DNA from: Deinococcus radiophilus
GTDB taxonomy: Bacteria; Deinococcota; Deinococci; Deinococcales; Deinococcaceae
Direction: 5' to 3'
DNA: 64,000 bases
NCBI RefSeq assembly: GCF_020889625.1
Contig: NZ_CP086380.1
Location: 267,001-331,000, forward strand
Shown: positions 44,424 to 52,724 of the stretch, piece by piece
How the letters are laid out: every line of letters starts with the position of its first letter
Numbering within the stretch: the stretch's first letter is position 1
The notes under the pieces: model-generated
What the model was told of the DNA's origin: nothing
Databases searched by the model: none
What the model saw: the letters and a program-made list of their open reading frames with translations, nothing else
Translations under genes and position numbers: made by a program

Positions 44424-46559
44424 ATGCCCAGTGACCTTCCCGCCGAGCCGTTCGATATTCAGGGCGCGGTGCAGCGCGTGCGGTTCCGGGCCGACAGCGG
44501 CTTTACGGTCATGAGCGCCGACATTACCGGCCCCTACGGCGAGGACGAGGACGCGGCAGTGGTCGGCCTGATGCCGCCGCTGGACGTGGGCGACGGGTTC
44601 AAGGCGCTGGTCAAGTTAGAGGAACACAAGGATTATGGCTACCAGTACCGGGTGCTGAACCTGGTGCTGTCTGCCCAGCCCGCCGACCTGAGTGAAGAGG
44701 GTGTGGCGGCTTACCTCCAGGCCCGCGTGGGGGGCGTGGGCAAAGTGCTGGCCGGGCGGATCGCCTCTACTTTTGGGGCAGCCACTTTCGACGTCCTGGA
44801 AGACGACCCCCAGAAACTGCTGCAAGTCCCGGGCGTCTCAGCTTCTACGCTACACAAGATGATTTCCAGCTGGGGTGAGCAAGGCCAGGAGCGGCGCACC
44901 CTGGCCGCCCTGCAGGGGCTGGGGCTGACCATCAGCCAGGCGCAGCGGGCGCTGAAGCACTTTGGGGAAACAGCGCCCGAAACCCTGCAGGCTGACCTGT
45001 ACGCGCTGACCGAGGTGGAGGGCATCGGCTTTCTGACCGCCGACAAACTGGCCCGCGAGGGCGGCATGACCCTGACCGACCCCCGGCGCCTGACCGCCGC
45101 CGCTGTGTACGCCTTGCAACTGGCGGCCAGCACCGGGGGCCACAGCTATTTGCCCCGCGCCCGCGCCGAAAAAGGCGTGGTCTACTACACCCGCGTATCC
45201 GAAGAACTGGCACACGAGGCGGTCAGCCGCGCCCTGGAGCTGGACCGCCTCAAGCTGGACACCAGCGCGGACGGCGAGGACCGCATTTATCTGCCGCACG
45301 CCCTGCGCGGCGAGAAGAAGCTGGCCCGGCTGATCCGTACCCTGCTGGCGACCCCGCCACAGGAAGAGTGGGATGTGCCGCCCGGCGCGGGCATCGGCCT
45401 GAGTGATCAGCAGAGCAGCGTATTGGAGATGCTCCGTGAGCAGCGCTTGGTCGTGCTGACCGGCGGCCCCGGCACCGGCAAAAGTACCGCCACCAAGGCG
45501 GTGGTGGAAGTGGCCGAGGACCTGCGGCTGGAAGTGGGCCTGTGCGCCCCCACCGGCAAGGCGGCGCGGCGGCTGGGCGAGGTGACGGGCCGTGACGCCC
45601 ACACCGTTCACCGCCTGCTGGGCTACGGCCCGAATGGATTCAGGCACAATCACCTGGAACCGGCCCCTTACGACCTGATTATCGTGGACGAAGTTTCCAT
45701 GATGGGTGACGGCCTGATGCTGGCCCTGCTGAATGCGGTGGCCCCTGGTGCCCGCATCCTGCTGGTGGGGGATACCGATCAATTGCCCCCGATCGACGCG
45801 GGGTTGCCGCTGCGGGCGCTGACCCAGGCAGCGACCACCGTGCGGCTGGACAAAGTGTACCGTCAGGCCGCCGAAAACCCGATCATTGGCGCGGCGCACC
45901 GCTTGCTGCAGGCCCAGCCGCCCCAGTGGCAACGGGTGAATGATGACGATGACGTCCGCGCCCAGCTGAGCCTCACCGAAGTCGAGCCGGACGTAGGCGC
46001 CCGCCGGGTGGCCCTGCTGCTGCGCGAGCTGGGCGGCCCTACCCGGGCGCAGGTGCTCTCGCCGATGCGGCGTGGCCCGCTGGGCGTTGAGCGGCTGAAT
46101 GCCGTGTTGCAGCAGACCTTCAACCCTGGTGAAGGCGGCGTGCGGGTGGGCGCAGACGGTCTGGCCCGCGCCGGAGACGTGGTGGTACAGACCAAAAACG
46201 ACTACGAAAACGAGGTCTTCAATGGCACGCTGGGCACCGTGCTGGAAGAGCGCGGCGCCCGGCTGCTGGTGGACTTCGACGGTAACGTCGTGGAGCTGGG
46301 CGGCATGGAGCTGTTCAACCTGCAACTGGGCTATGCCCTGACGGTTCACCGCGCCCAAGGCAGCGAGTGGCCCGCCGTGATTGGCGTGCTGCACGAGGCG
46401 CACATGCCGATGCTGTCGCGCAACCTGGCCTACACCGCCTTGACCCGTGCCCGTGAGGAGTTCCATGCGGTGGGCAGCGCCTCGGCCTGGGCGCGGGCGG
46501 CAGCGGCGCAGAAAGAGGAGCGGTATACGGCGCTGCTCGAACGCATTCGGGGGCGGTAG
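44424..46559 (+). CDS. recD2: RecD2-type ATP-dependent DNA helicase
   Basis: Superfamily 1B helicase found without RecB and RecC, well studied in Deinococcus. An N-terminal OB-like domain (residues 10-80) precedes helix-hairpin-helix segments. Walker A GGPGTGKSTATK is near residue 346, with LIIVDEVSMMGDGL (motif II), LLVGDTDQLPPIDAG (III) and the final ALTVHRAQGSEWPAVIGV (motifs V-VI). 711 residues is close to the known D. radiodurans protein. It has its own leaderless promoter. Confidence 0.95.
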   Translation: MPSDLPAEPFDIQGAVQRVRFRADSGFTVMSADITGPYGEDEDAAVVGLMPPLDVGDGFKALVKLEEHKDYGYQYRVLNLVLSAQPADLSEEGVAAYLQARVGGVGKVLAGRIASTFGAATFDVLEDDPQKLLQVPGVSASTLHKMISSWGEQGQERRTLAALQGLGLTISQAQRALKHFGETAPETLQADLYALTEVEGIGFLTADKLAREGGMTLTDPRRLTAAAVYALQLAASTGGHSYLPRARAEKGVVYYTRVSEELAHEAVSRALELDRLKLDTSADGEDRIYLPHALRGEKKLARLIRTLLATPPQEEWDVPPGAGIGLSDQQSSVLEMLREQRLVVLTGGPGTGKSTATKAVVEVAEDLRLEVGLCAPTGKAARRLGEVTGRDAHTVHRLLGYGPNGFRHNHLEPAPYDLIIVDEVSMMGDGLMLALLNAVAPGARILLVGDTDQLPPIDAGLPLRALTQAATTVRLDKVYRQAAENPIIGAAHRLLQAQPPQWQRVNDDDDVRAQLSLTEVEPDVGARRVALLLRELGGPTRAQVLSPMRRGPLGVERLNAVLQQTFNPGEGGVRVGADGLARAGDVVVQTKNDYENEVFNGTLGTVLEERGARLLVDFDGNVVELGGMELFNLQLGYALTVHRAQGSEWPAVIGVLHEAHMPMLSRNLAYTALTRAREEFHAVGSASAWARAAAAQKEERYTALLERIRGR

Positions 46560-46580
46560 AGAGTGATGGTAGGTCTGGTT

Positions 46581-47156
46581 TTAATGCAGCTCGCGTAACC
46601 ACTTGAGAGCAGTCGCCAACATGTCCCCATCAGTGGTATCCAGCCTCAGAAGGGGGACATCAACCAAAGCGAGGGGCTCCCAGCAAGCCTGTGGGGACAG
46701 TTTGGCGTAGTCAAACGGGCGGTCAATGCCTGGACGCTGCCCCGAAGCTACCCTCATAGCGTGGCGGCGGCTCAGTTCGGTCAGTGGGGCATGGCAGTAA
46801 ATCTGTGTCAGTTGTGCTCCATGCTTGGTGGCCATTGCACTCAAGATGTTTTCGCTTTGCGGCCTGTAAAAGTGCGTTTCTAGAATGAAATCAGTACCCG
46901 CCTGCATGTTGAGTTCGGCGACATCCCACATCAGCCCAAAGCTGACAGGACCAGCGCCCTCTGGGGAGAGGTCAGGAAGGTATTCAAAGAGAACACTCTT
47001 AAATCCGTCGCGTGTCACCAATGGAAGGTGGAGTTGGGTCGTGAGCGCTTCAGCCAGTGTGGTTTTGCCGGAAGCGGGTAGGCCAGAGATAACGAGAACT
47101 TGTGAGGAGATCTGGTGCTTATTCTGCCCTGATCTAGCCGCTACAATCCTCTCCAT
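46581..47156 (-). CDS. P-loop kinase-like protein, unknown substrate
   Basis: 191 residues. Walker A VISGLPASGKTTLAEALT lies near residues 22-39. The remainder (LPLVTRDGFKSVLFEYL, DFILETHFYRPQSENIL, QIYCHAPLTELSRRHAMRV) fits small AAA_33/zeta-type kinases that phosphorylate small molecules or nucleotides. Its only in-frame ATG, at 47156, overlaps the thrC ATG on the other strand, so both genes start in the same three to four bases. The frame extends further upstream but without a better start. Confidence 0.7.
   Translation of the reverse strand: MERIVAARSGQNKHQISSQVLVISGLPASGKTTLAEALTTQLHLPLVTRDGFKSVLFEYLPDLSPEGAGPVSFGLMWDVAELNMQAGTDFILETHFYRPQSENILSAMATKHGAQLTQIYCHAPLTELSRRHAMRVASGQRPGIDRPFDYAKLSPQACWEPLALVDVPLLRLDTTDGDMLATALKWLRELH
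47142..47147 (+). promoter_or_regulatory. -10 box TACAAT of thrC, leaderless type
   Basis: TACAAT ends 7 bases before the thrC ATG at 47155. It sits inside the 5' part of the minus-strand kinase-like gene. Confidence 0.62.
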
Positions 47157-48576
47157 GCAGTACGTGTCTACCCGCGGCGACCAGTGCCTTGGCACGTTTT
47201 CTGACGTGCTGCTTTCGGGCCTCGCGCCCGACGGCGGCCTGGCGATGCCTGCGCAGATTCCGACCTTCAGCGCCACCGAGCTGGAGCGGCTGCGCCCGCT
47301 GCCCTACGCTGAGCTGGCTTACGAGGTGATGCGCCCTTTCATCACCGACATTCCCGAAGCCGACCTGCGTAAGCTGCTGCGCGCCACCTACCGCCCCGAA
47401 GTATTCGGCAGCGAGGAAATCACGCCGCTGACCCCATTGGGTGACTCGGGCCCGGCCTTGCTGGAACTGTCCAACGGCCCTTCGCTGGCCTTCAAGGATA
47501 TGGCGATGCAGTTTCTGGGTCATGCCTTCGAATACGTGCTGGACCGCCGCGGCGAGCGGGTCAACATCCTCGGCGCGACTTCAGGCGATACTGGCAGCGC
47601 CGCCGAGTACGCCATGCTGGGCAAGGAGCGGGTCAACGTCTTTATGCTCTCGCCGCAGGGCCGCATGAGCACCTTTCAGCAGGCACAGATGTTCAGTCTG
47701 AACGAGCCGAACATCTTCAATATCGCTGTTGAGGGTGTGTTCGACGACTGCCAGGATCTGGTCAAAGCGGTAAATGCCGACGCCGAATTCAAGGCGAGGC
47801 ACGACATTGGAGCCGTCAACAGTATCAACTGGGCGCGGGTGCTGGCGCAGGCGGTGTATTACTTCAAAGGCTATTTTGCGCTGGGGCTGCCGCCGGGGGC
47901 CGAGGCTGATTTTTGTGTCCCCAGCGGGAACTTCGGGAACGTGTTTGCGGGCTATCTGGCGCAGCAGATGGGGTTGCCGATCGGCCAGCTGGTGGTGGCC
48001 AGCAACGAGAACGACGTGTTGCACGACTTCTTCTCGGGCGGGGTCTACCAGGTGCGCTCTGCCGAGCGGGTGGCGGTGACCAGCAGCCCCAGCATGGACA
48101 TCGGCAAGGCCAGCAATTTCGAGCGCTACTTGTATCTGATCAGCGGTGGCGACGCGACCCAGACGCTCGGGTGGTGGGATGAGGTAGGCGCGGGCCGCCC
48201 GGTCTCGCTCGGCGGCACGCCGCACTGGGACGCGGTGCAGGCCAGCGGCTTCCGCTCCGGGCGCAGCACCCACGCAGACCGCCTGGCGACCATTCGGCAG
48301 GTGGATGGGCAGTTTGGCCGCCTGATTGATCCCCATACTGCCGACGGGGTATTGGTGGGCGAGGAGTTCCGCCGCCCTGGTGTGCCGATGGTCTGCCTGG
48401 AGACGGCACTGCCCGCCAAGTTCGGTGAGACAGTCCGCGAAGCGGTGGGCCGCGACCCGGAGCGCCCGGAACGTTTCCAGGGCATCGAGCAGGCCGAGCG
48501 CTTCTGTGAAGTCATCTCAAATGATGTGGAACAGTTAAAGCGTTTGATTGCCGATCACCTAAATCCGAACAGCTGA
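47155..48576 (+). CDS. thrC: Threonine synthase
   Basis: PLP enzyme that converts O-phosphohomoserine to threonine. It is the long ThrC form: N-terminal YVSTRGDQCLGTFSDVLLSGLAPDGGL, the PLP lysine in LAFKDMAMQFLG near residue 112, and the phosphate-binding GATSGDTGSAAEYAM. 473 residues. The start is fixed by the leaderless -10 box; the frame is open 270 bases further upstream but antisense to the kinase-like gene. Confidence 0.95.
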   Translation: MQYVSTRGDQCLGTFSDVLLSGLAPDGGLAMPAQIPTFSATELERLRPLPYAELAYEVMRPFITDIPEADLRKLLRATYRPEVFGSEEITPLTPLGDSGPALLELSNGPSLAFKDMAMQFLGHAFEYVLDRRGERVNILGATSGDTGSAAEYAMLGKERVNVFMLSPQGRMSTFQQAQMFSLNEPNIFNIAVEGVFDDCQDLVKAVNADAEFKARHDIGAVNSINWARVLAQAVYYFKGYFALGLPPGAEADFCVPSGNFGNVFAGYLAQQMGLPIGQLVVASNENDVLHDFFSGGVYQVRSAERVAVTSSPSMDIGKASNFERYLYLISGGDATQTLGWWDEVGAGRPVSLGGTPHWDAVQASGFRSGRSTHADRLATIRQVDGQFGRLIDPHTADGVLVGEEFRRPGVPMVCLETALPAKFGETVREAVGRDPERPERFQGIEQAERFCEVISNDVEQLKRLIADHLNPNS

Positions 48577-48660
48577 GATTGGAACATGGCACTTTTGGAC
48601 AAGAACCGTAGTTTGACTGAATGCCTCTCAGTCTTTGCTGGGTAAGGGTAGAAGCTGTGT

Positions 48661-49173
48661 TCAGCGGCGAGTCAGCGTGCCGCCAATGATTCCCAGTTCA
48701 GGGTGCTCCAGTTCAGCGTTGTAGAGATTGTTTATCAGTTTGCCGTCTTTATCCAGTTCACCGAAGACGTACACTGTGACGGTTTGAGTGTCATTCTTGA
48801 GCTGCAGCTGGCCACGTAGGCCGTAATCAGCCTCCTCTTCAGCTTGCGCGGCAACCCGCAGATCATCGCCCAAGTCCAGCTTGCCGGTCACCGTCCACTC
48901 TTTGTCTTCGTACTCCGCAGTTCCAGCTACGTTGAAGGCCTGTTTACCATCTGCGGCCAGTGTCGTTCTGAGAAGCGGGTCCCTACCCTGTGCCGCCGCA
49001 CCGTCTGCCTTCAGCTGGGTCAGGGTACCTGCCCAGGTCCCCTGCAGCAGAGCTGGGCTGGTCGGTGCCACTTCTACGAGGTCGCTGGGTGGCATCTGCA
49101 TTTTGCCGCAGGCTCCCAGACCCAGACCAAGCGCCGCTACCGTCAACAGTGCAATTGATTTCATTTCGTTCAT
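48661..49173 (-). CDS. Putative lipoprotein, unknown function
   Basis: 170 residues. The hydrophobic signal IALLTVAALGLGLGAC ends in a lipobox (LGAC) near residue 22. The mature part is a small beta-rich domain (GTWAGTLTQLK, WTVTGKLDLGDDL, GLRGQLQLKNDTQTVTVYVFG). No known family seen. A single-gene unit on the minus strand, divergent from dapB. Confidence 0.66.
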   Translation of the reverse strand: MNEMKSIALLTVAALGLGLGACGKMQMPPSDLVEVAPTSPALLQGTWAGTLTQLKADGAAAQGRDPLLRTTLAADGKQAFNVAGTAEYEDKEWTVTGKLDLGDDLRVAAQAEEEADYGLRGQLQLKNDTQTVTVYVFGELDKDGKLINNLYNAELEHPELGIIGGTLTRR

Positions 49174-49327
49174 GTCTGTAGACTCTCCCCGTCACACGAT
49201 TGACCTATGAAGTAGAGGTGGGTTGCATGGGGAAAGCGTGAGTCGCCAAAGACTCATGAAGCAAGGCCCAAGCGAGAACTCCCCGCCTGTCGGTCAGCCC
49301 ATCCGGACACCCGAGTGAGGCATTTTC

Positions 49328-49333
49328 TATACT
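49328..49333 (+). promoter_or_regulatory. dapB: -10 box TATACT of the dap cluster
   Basis: TATACT lies 22 bases before the dapB ATG, so this messenger has a short leader. No clear -35 box was found. Confidence 0.5.
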
Positions 49334-49355
49334 GTCCGCGTTCCGGACTCTTGCT

Positions 49356-50207
49356 ATGACCCAAGCTGACCCTGCCATCACCGAAATTGCCCCGAGCGCT
49401 CTGCGCCTGGGTCTGGTGGGCTATGGGCGCATGGGCCGCATCGTTCACCGGTTGGCCGAAGAGCGGGGTCACCGGGTCACGGCTATCGTGGACCCCCATG
49501 CTCCCGAAGCCACGGCGTCTGCGCTGGGTTCCGATTTGTTGGAGCAGGTAGACGCCGTGATTGACTTCTCGGTTCCGGCCACAGCGCAGGAGCATCTGTT
49601 GTTCTACGGGCGCACGGGCCTTCCGGCCGTCGTCGGTACGACGGGCTGGTATGACGACCTGCCCGCCATCCAGGCGGAGCTACAAGGTACCGGCGCGGCC
49701 ATTGTCTGGTCAGGCAACTTCTCTATCGGGGTCCGGCTGTTCTCGCGGCTGGCCGCGCACGCGGCGGGGCTGTTTGCGCCGTTCACGCAGTACGATGCTC
49801 TGCTGCACGAGTTTCACCATGCGGGCAAGGCCGACAGCCCCAGTGGGACGGCCCTGGAACTGGCCCAGGCGGTGCAATCAGAGTGGGCACGTCAGTCAGA
49901 GGTGCAGACGGCGCGGCTGGACCGCGTGCGCCGACCCGAAGAACTGCACCTCAGCAGCACGCGGGGTGGGGCCATTCCTGGCACCCATATGGTGATCTTC
50001 GACAGTCCTGCCGACACGGTCGAGCTGATCCACCGCGCCCGCACCCGCGAAGGCTTTGCGGCGGGCGCCGTGCAGAGTGCCGAGTGGGTGGTGGGCCGCC
50101 GAGGGTTCTTTACCCTGGAACAGCTGCTGGACGATGTATTTTCAGACTCTGCTTCCCACTCCCCCAAACTTAAACCGACTCCGGATACCAGAGCGCGAAA
50201 ACGCTAG
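49356..50207 (+). CDS. dapB: 4-hydroxy-tetrahydrodipicolinate reductase
   Basis: NAD(P)H-dependent step of the diaminopimelate pathway. Nucleotide-binding LGLVGYGRMGRIVHRLAEE near residues 19-37, then DFSVPATAQEHL, the catalytic HEFHHAGKADSPSGTAL near residues 149-165, and HLSSTRGGAIPGTHMV. 283 residues, slightly longer than usual. It is first in a dapB-dapA-dapL-lysA cluster. The C-terminal 15 residues, charged and after FSDSASHSPK, look like an added tail. Confidence 0.92.
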   Translation: MTQADPAITEIAPSALRLGLVGYGRMGRIVHRLAEERGHRVTAIVDPHAPEATASALGSDLLEQVDAVIDFSVPATAQEHLLFYGRTGLPAVVGTTGWYDDLPAIQAELQGTGAAIVWSGNFSIGVRLFSRLAAHAAGLFAPFTQYDALLHEFHHAGKADSPSGTALELAQAVQSEWARQSEVQTARLDRVRRPEELHLSSTRGGAIPGTHMVIFDSPADTVELIHRARTREGFAAGAVQSAEWVVGRRGFFTLEQLLDDVFSDSASHSPKLKPTPDTRARKR

Positions 50208-50307
50208 AGGTTATCCGGAGATTTTGTTGATCTGCCTCTGGCCTTTGGCCTCAGCTGGCCCGACCTCTACAAAGTCATTCCCGCCCCCGCAGGTCCCGGA
50301 TAACCTC
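50207..50307. repeat. 12-bp perfect inverted repeat between dapB and dapA
   Basis: GAGGTTATCCGG (50207-50218) and CCGGATAACCTC (50296-50307), 77 bases apart. The first arm overlaps the dapB stop codon region. The repeat could fold in the messenger ahead of dapA, or be a binding site. No lysine riboswitch core was recognised. Confidence 0.7.
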
Positions 50308-50409
50308 GGACCCGAATCCACTTCTGGCCTGTGCGGGCTGTGTGCCACGCCAGAACGATACGAAGAATCGAAGCAGTCCCAGATCCAGATCCATCTTCGG
50401 AGGAGCCCC

Positions 50410-51348
50410 ATGAGCAAAGTGCAGCAGCTGAACCTGAGTGGCGTGTACACCGCGCTGATCACCCCCTTTACCCGCGACGGATTTGTCGATGAAGCCGCGC
50501 TGGCCGACCTGATTGAGTAGCAGATCGAATCCGGCATCAGCGGCCTGGTTCCCTGCGGAACCACTGGCGAAAGCCCGACCCTCACCCATGACGAGCACGA
50601 CCATGTGGTGGACCTGACCGTGCGTCAGGCTGCCGGGCGCGTGCCTGTGATCGCTGGCACTGGATCCAACTCCACCGCCGAGGCGATCCGCCTCAGCCAG
50701 CATGCCGAAATGAGTGGGGTAGACGCCGTGCTGCTGATCAATCCCTATTACAACAAGCCCACCCAAAAGGGTTTGTACGAGCACTTTAGAGCCGTGGCCG
50801 ATGCGATCAACATCCCCGTGATCCTGTACAACATCGCCAGCCGCACGGCTGTAAACGTCGAGACGCCCACCCTCGCCCGTCTGGCCCGCGACTGCCCCAA
50901 CATCGTGGCGGTCAAGGAAGCCAGCGGCAATTTGCGCCAGATGAGCGACGTGATCGGGGAGCAGCTGCCGGATTTCGCAGCGCTCAGCGGCGACGACAAC
51001 ATAGTGCTGGATCTGATCGAAGCGGGCGGACACGGCGTTATTTCGGTGGCGAGCAACATCGTGCCTGAGCAGATGAGCCGCATGGTGGCCCACGCCCTGC
51101 GCGGCGAACGTGAAGCGGCCCGCGCCATCGAAACCGAGCTGGCTGACTTTTTCCGCGCCTGCTTTTGCGAAACCAACCCGATCCCCGTCAAAACGGCCCT
51201 GGCCGAGTACGGCTGGTGCGAGGAAATCTTCCGCCTGCCCATGACCACCCTGGAAGATGAGGCTCACCGTGAGCAGATTCTGGCCAGTCTGCGCGGACTA
51301 GACCTGCGGCGCAAAAGCGTCGGCAGAGAGCCCCGTGTACAAGGCTAA
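50410..51348 (+). pseudogene. dapA: 4-hydroxy-tetrahydrodipicolinate synthase broken by an in-frame TAG
   Basis: Condenses pyruvate with aspartate semialdehyde, the committed DAP step. Read through, the protein is about 312 residues and looks intact: ALITPFTRDGFVDEAALADL, then PCGTTGESPTL, the active Tyr in NPYYNKPTQ, the Schiff-base Lys in VAVKEASGNLRQM and ISVASNIVP. Codon 37 (50518-50520) is TAG. A restart at GTG or ATG downstream (for example 50605) would lose the GTTGES motif that binds pyruvate. AGGAG lies before ATG 50410. Either a nonsense mutation, or a base-calling error. Confidence 0.88.
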
Positions 51349-51407
51349 AACCCTCCCCTTCAGCTCACCGAATTTATCCATCCTCTGCTTATCAAAGGAG
51401 AACGCTT

Positions 51408-52724
51408 ATGGCAAAACTCAACCACAACTACCGCAAACTGTCTGCCGGATACCTGTTTCCTGAAATAGGTCGCCGCGTGCGCGAGTACAGCGCGGCGCAC
51501 CCAGATCAGGCGATTCACCGTCTGGGTATCGGCAACACCACCGAACCGCTGACCCCCACCATCCTGGCGGGTCTGCATGGCCGGGTAGACGCCCTGGGTC
51601 AGCGTGAAACCTACACCGGCTACGGCGACGAGCAGGGCGAGACCGAGCTGCGTGAAGCCCTGGTGGCCTACTACGCCGAGCGCGGTGTGGCGCTGGACCC
51701 CCGTGAACTCTTTGTCAGCGACGGGGCCAAGGCGGACGCCGCCAACATCCAGAACCTGTTCGCGCAGGAGAACGTGATCGCCATTCAGAACCCGGCCTAC
51801 CCGGTGTATGTGGACAGCAACGTGGTGGCAGGCCGCACCGGCGAATACGACGCCAACGCCGGAGTGTACACTGGCCTGACCCTGCTGGAAGGCAACCCCG
51901 AAAACGGCTGGTTCGCCGCGCCCCCCGCAGAAAAAGTGGACGTGGTGTACCTGTGCAGCCCCAACAACCCCACCGGAGCGGTGGCGACCCGTGAGCAGCT
52001 GACAGCCTGGGTGGAGTATGCCCGTGGGCACGGCGCAGTCATTATCTTTGACGCCGCCTACGCCGAGTTCATCTCGGACCCCGAGCTGCCCCGCTCCATT
52101 TATGAAATCGAAGGGGTCAAAGAGTGCGCCATTGAACTGACCTCGTTCAGCAAACTCTCCGGCTTTACCGGGGTACGTCTAGGCTGGGCAGTGGTGCCCT
52201 ATGCACTGCGGACCGAGGACAGCGAGGACGGCGAGCTGAACCGCATGTGGAACCGCCGCCAGAGCACCTTTTTCAACGGGGCCAGCAACATCGCGCAGTC
52301 GGGCGGCGTGGCGGCCGTCAGCGACGCCGGCAAGCGCGAGAGCCGTGAACTGGTCGCCTACTACATGGAAAATGCCTGGATCATCCGCGCTGCGCTGCGT
52401 GAGCTGGGGCTGGACGTGACCGGCGGCGACAACGCTCCCTATCTGTGGGTGAAGACCCCCGGCGGCCTGGGCAGCTGGGAGTTCTTCGATCAGCTGCTTG
52501 AGCAGACCCAGGTGGTCGTCACCCCCGGCACGGGCTTTGGCTCGGCAGGGGAGGGATACGTACGCTTCAGTGCCTTCGGCCACCGCGAGAACATCGAAGC
52601 TGCGGTACAGAGCATCCGTGACAACCTGAAATTTTGGCTTAGAGCTAAGAGCAGAGAGCTAAAACGCTCTCAGTTCCTTGTCGGCTGCACCCGTCATCTC
52701 AAACTGGAGAGCCATCGTGCCTGA
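51408..52724 (+). CDS. dapL: LL-diaminopimelate aminotransferase
   Basis: One-step conversion of tetrahydrodipicolinate to LL-DAP, bypassing the succinylase or acetylase routes. The family start NHNYRKLSAGYLFPEIGRRV, GYGDEQGETELREALVAYY, SPNNPTGAVAT and the PLP lysine in TSFSKLSGFTGVRLGW are present. 438 residues; the last 25 or so (from FWLRAKSREL) look like a non-homologous extension that overlaps the lysA start by eight bases. AAGGAG precedes the ATG. The family is typical of plants, Chlamydiae and some other bacteria. Confidence 0.92.
   Translation: MAKLNHNYRKLSAGYLFPEIGRRVREYSAAHPDQAIHRLGIGNTTEPLTPTILAGLHGRVDALGQRETYTGYGDEQGETELREALVAYYAERGVALDPRELFVSDGAKADAANIQNLFAQENVIAIQNPAYPVYVDSNVVAGRTGEYDANAGVYTGLTLLEGNPENGWFAAPPAEKVDVVYLCSPNNPTGAVATREQLTAWVEYARGHGAVIIFDAAYAEFISDPELPRSIYEIEGVKECAIELTSFSKLSGFTGVRLGWAVVPYALRTEDSEDGELNRMWNRRQSTFFNGASNIAQSGGVAAVSDAGKRESRELVAYYMENAWIIRAALRELGLDVTGGDNAPYLWVKTPGGLGSWEFFDQLLEQTQVVVTPGTGFGSAGEGYVRFSAFGHRENIEAAVQSIRDNLKFWLRAKSRELKRSQFLVGCTRHLKLESHRA

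Noticed and set aside
44850..46466. Long minus-strand frame of 538 codons opposite recD2
   Set aside because: Gln/His-rich low-complexity translation of the complementary strand of a conserved gene.
50207..50409. A lysine riboswitch before dapA
   Set aside because: The conserved core motifs could not be placed; only an inverted repeat is visible.
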